Below are positions 13,040-15,040 of a DNA stretch of 15,040 nucleotides, in pieces (the stretch's first letter is position 1; each line of letters opens with the position of its first letter). A program made the translations under genes and the position numbers. The notes under the pieces were generated by a model. The model was given only the letters and a program-made list of their open reading frames with translations. It searched no databases and was not told the DNA's origin. The stretch is from an uncultured Bacilli bacterium (GTDB taxonomy: Bacteria; Bacillota_I; Bacilli_A; RF39; UBA660): positions 1-15,040 of the forward strand of contig CALVQP010000026.1 in assembly GCA_944358225.1 (NCBI GenBank), read 5' to 3'.

Positions 13040-13618
13040 TAGATACTTTTCAATTATTTTGTAAACTTCTTCGCGTCCTTTTTTACTAATTGAAGAAAAG
13101 AATATAATACTATCATTAATATTAACATTCATCGCCTCAGCAATAATCTTATCCTGTTTTGGTCTAGCTGTTTTATTAACTTTATCATATTTTGTAGCGA
13201 TTACTGTAACAGGAACATTATAATATTTTAAATAATTATACATTAATAAATCATCTTCTGTTGGTTTATGGCGATAGTCAATTAATAAAAAGACATGTTT
13301 TAAATTTGTTCTAGTTTTTAAATATTCTTCTATCATTAAACCAAATTTATGTTGTTGTTTTTTTGATACACTGGCATAACCATACCCGGGAACATCTACT
13401 AAATAGAAATTATTGTTAACTAAATAGAAATTTAAAGTCTGTGTCTTACCAGGTTTAGATGATGTATGGGCATAGTTTTTACGATTGATTAAAGAGTTAA
13501 TAAAACTACTCTTCCCTACATTACTGCGACCTACTAATAAAAATTCGCATTTATTATCAGTTGGGTACTGACTTACTCTAACAGCAGTTTGGGATAATTC
13601 TGCCGAATCAATTTTCAT
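13028..13618 (-). CDS. ysxC: Ribosome biogenesis GTP-binding protein YsxC (EngB)
   Basis: YsxC is a small GTPase needed for late steps in 50S subunit assembly. The 196-residue product matches the family length. It has the P-loop GRSNVGKSS at 30-38, the G2 threonine within PGKTQT at 56-61, G3 DVPGYGYA at 75-82, G4 TKYD at 142-145 and a G5-like SSISKKG near 175. The sequence HTSSKPGKTQTLNFY is typical. GTAGGTGA precedes the ATG. It lies 40 bases after valS with no terminator between, so the two form an operon. It is the third ribosome GTPase or assembly-linked gene in the window, with der and yceD. Confidence 0.97.
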   Translation of the reverse strand: MKIDSAELSQTAVRVSQYPTDNKCEFLLVGRSNVGKSSFINSLINRKNYAHTSSKPGKTQTLNFYLVNNNFYLVDVPGYGYASVSKKQQHKFGLMIEEYLKTRTNLKHVFLLIDYRHKPTEDDLLMYNYLKYYNVPVTVIATKYDKVNKTARPKQDKIIAEAMNVNINDSIIFFSSISKKGREEVYKIIEKYLENV

Positions 13619-13658
13619 ATAAAAATCACCTACGGGATATAATTATAAGGCATTTTAG

Positions 13659-15040
13659 TTAAAATTGCAAATTAGCTAATTCCGTCTTTTCGTCTTGTAA
13701 TTTTTGACGTTCCTGCTCTACTAAGTTAGCTGGAGCCTTTTTCAAATAATTTTCATTAGCTAGTAATTTTTTGCGACGAGCAATACTATTTTTCAAATTA
13801 GTAATTAATTTTTCTTTATTTTCTAATTCTTCTAAAGTAGCCTCTTTTTCAAAATAAATGGTCATTTTATATTTGCCATCTTCTACAATGTAAGAAGAAA
13901 TTTTTAAATCTTCATTAACGATGCTATCTTGCAATTTAAGCATTTTGATAATCAAGGTATAATCTTCATTGTTTTCTAATTTAACTTTCAAAGATTTATC
14001 CATATTATTTTCTGCTTTAATATTACGAAATTTACGAATGAATTCTAACATACTATTAATAAGCTGTTCTTCAGAATTATCAATTTTTGATTGATCAAAT
14101 TCGGGATATTCTGCCAACATAATACTATCTTGCTTTTTAAATGGTAAAGCTTGATATATTTCTTCAGTAACATATGGCATAAAAGGATGTAATAAACGAA
14201 TAATATTATTTAATACATAATATAAAGTTGACTTGGTGCTAGGTAGATTTAAACTAAATTTAGAGATTTCAATATATGAATCACAAAAATCTTCCCAAAT
14301 AAAATTATATATTTGACTACCAACATTGTTAAATTCATACTTATCCATAGACTCATGGACATTTTTAATAAGTTTGTGTAATTTAGAAATGATCCATTTA
14401 TCAGATGATGATAAGTTATCTAGAAGATAATCTTCTTTGGCAAAATCTTCTAAGTTCATTAAAACAAAGCGCGATGCATTCCACAATTTATTTATAAAAT
14501 TCCAAGTTGATTTAACTTTTTCCTCATCATATCGTAAATCTGTTCCAGCAGCTACACTAGTTGTTAAATAAAATCTTAAGGCGTCGGCTCCATAATTATC
14601 AATAACTTCCATGGGATCAACACCATTACCTAGTGACTTACTCATTTTACGGCCGATTTTATCGCGGATTAAACCATGAATTAGACAATCTTTAAATGGT
14701 CGTTTATTAGTAAATTCTAATCCTTGAAAAGTCATTCTATTAACCCAAAAAGGAATAATATCATAACCTGTTACTAAGACATCATTAGGATAATGTTTTA
14801 AAAAATCAGGCGTATTTTCTGGCCATCCTAAAGTACTAAATGGCCATAGAGCACTACTAAACCAAGTATCTAAAACATCCTCATCTTGAGTCCATCCTTC
14901 TTCAGTAGGCGGATTAATACCAACGTAAATTTCATCGCCTTTATACCAGGCAGGTATTTGATGCCCCCACCAAAGCTGACGAGATATGCACCAATCATAT
15001 GTAATTTCCATCCAATGATTCATGGTCTTTTCAAAATGAG
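13659..15040 (-). CDS. valS: Valyl-tRNA synthetase, 5' part beyond the window
   Basis: ValS attaches valine to tRNA-Val. About 459 residues of the C-terminal half are present; the frame runs open to the window edge, with HFEKT before the first visible Met. The catalytic-domain segment DWCISRQLWWGHQIPAWY, the DTWFSSALWPFSTLGWP motif and the KMSKS signature (KIGRKMSKSLGNG, about 14634-14648) are intact. The anticodon-binding domain follows. The last ~65 residues are the charged coiled-coil arm typical of ValS (IARRKKLLANENYLKKAPANLVEQER). Whole enzymes are about 880 residues, so roughly half lies outside. ysxC follows 40 bases after the stop. Confidence 0.97.
   Translation of the reverse strand, partial: HFEKTMNHWMEITYDWCISRQLWWGHQIPAWYKGDEIYVGINPPTEEGWTQDEDVLDTWFSSALWPFSTLGWPENTPDFLKHYPNDVLVTGYDIIPFWVNRMTFQGLEFTNKRPFKDCLIHGLIRDKIGRKMSKSLGNGVDPMEVIDNYGADALRFYLTTSVAAGTDLRYDEEKVKSTWNFINKLWNASRFVLMNLEDFAKEDYLLDNLSSSDKWIISKLHKLIKNVHESMDKYEFNNVGSQIYNFIWEDFCDSYIEISKFSLNLPSTKSTLYYVLNNIIRLLHPFMPYVTEEIYQALPFKKQDSIMLAEYPEFDQSKIDNSEEQLINSMLEFIRKFRNIKAENNMDKSLKVKLENNEDYTLIIKMLKLQDSIVNEDLKISSYIVEDGKYKMTIYFEKEATLEELENKEKLITNLKNSIARRKKLLANENYLKKAPANLVEQERQKLQDEKTELANLQF

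Overview
The window comes from a low-GC endospore-forming member of the Bacillota, most likely a Bacilli-type lineage. The evidence is four sporulation genes (spoIIIAH, gerE, gerM, spoVIF), AGGAGG-type ribosome binding sites, TTGACA/TATAAT-type promoters and A+T-rich codon use. UGA is a stop (yceD ends in it), which argues against the Mycoplasma code. I cannot name the genus from sequence alone. No phage, insertion sequence or CRISPR array is visible.

Layout. Positions 1-1559 (minus) hold most of a C39-peptidase-containing ABC exporter cut by the window edge. Positions 1680-3493 (plus) hold a sporulation block, spoIIIAH-gerE-gerM, followed by a tRNA-Arg(UCU) gene. Positions 3843-4644 (minus) hold a two-gene unit of unknown function: a thioredoxin-like protein without its CXXC motif and a helical protein. 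It starts from a perfect-consensus promoter followed by an attenuator-like hairpin. Positions 4645-6096 (minus) encode a single-pass membrane protein with a charged coiled coil. Between it and rpmF, on the plus strand, is an apparent unannotated structured small RNA (about 6203-6290) with its own promoter and terminator. Positions 6309-8179 hold yceD-rpmF (minus) and the divergent tmcAL (plus), the same neighbourhood as ylbM-ylbN-rpmF in Bacillus.

Positions 8367-9861 hold the infC-rpmI-rplT operon behind an L20-type leader. infC probably starts at a non-AUG codon, and L20 carries an unusual C-terminal SAP/Rho_N-like extension. Next come spoVIF and two divergent small HTH regulators around a palindrome (9881-10755). 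Then, all on the minus strand, come the GTPase der, an isolated cysteine-rich type IV prepilin-like gene, the GTPase ysxC, and the 3' half of valS running off the window.

The genes fall into two themes. One is ribosome and tRNA function: L32, L35, L20, IF-3, YceD, Der, YsxC, TmcAL, ValS and tRNA-Arg. The other is sporulation: SpoIIIAH and GerM belong to the mother cell-forespore channel platform, GerE is the last mother-cell regulator, and SpoVIF acts late in coat assembly. The least explained items are the small RNA at 6203-6290, the attenuated unknown operon, the L20 fusion, the lone prepilin and the C39 exporter with no visible substrate.
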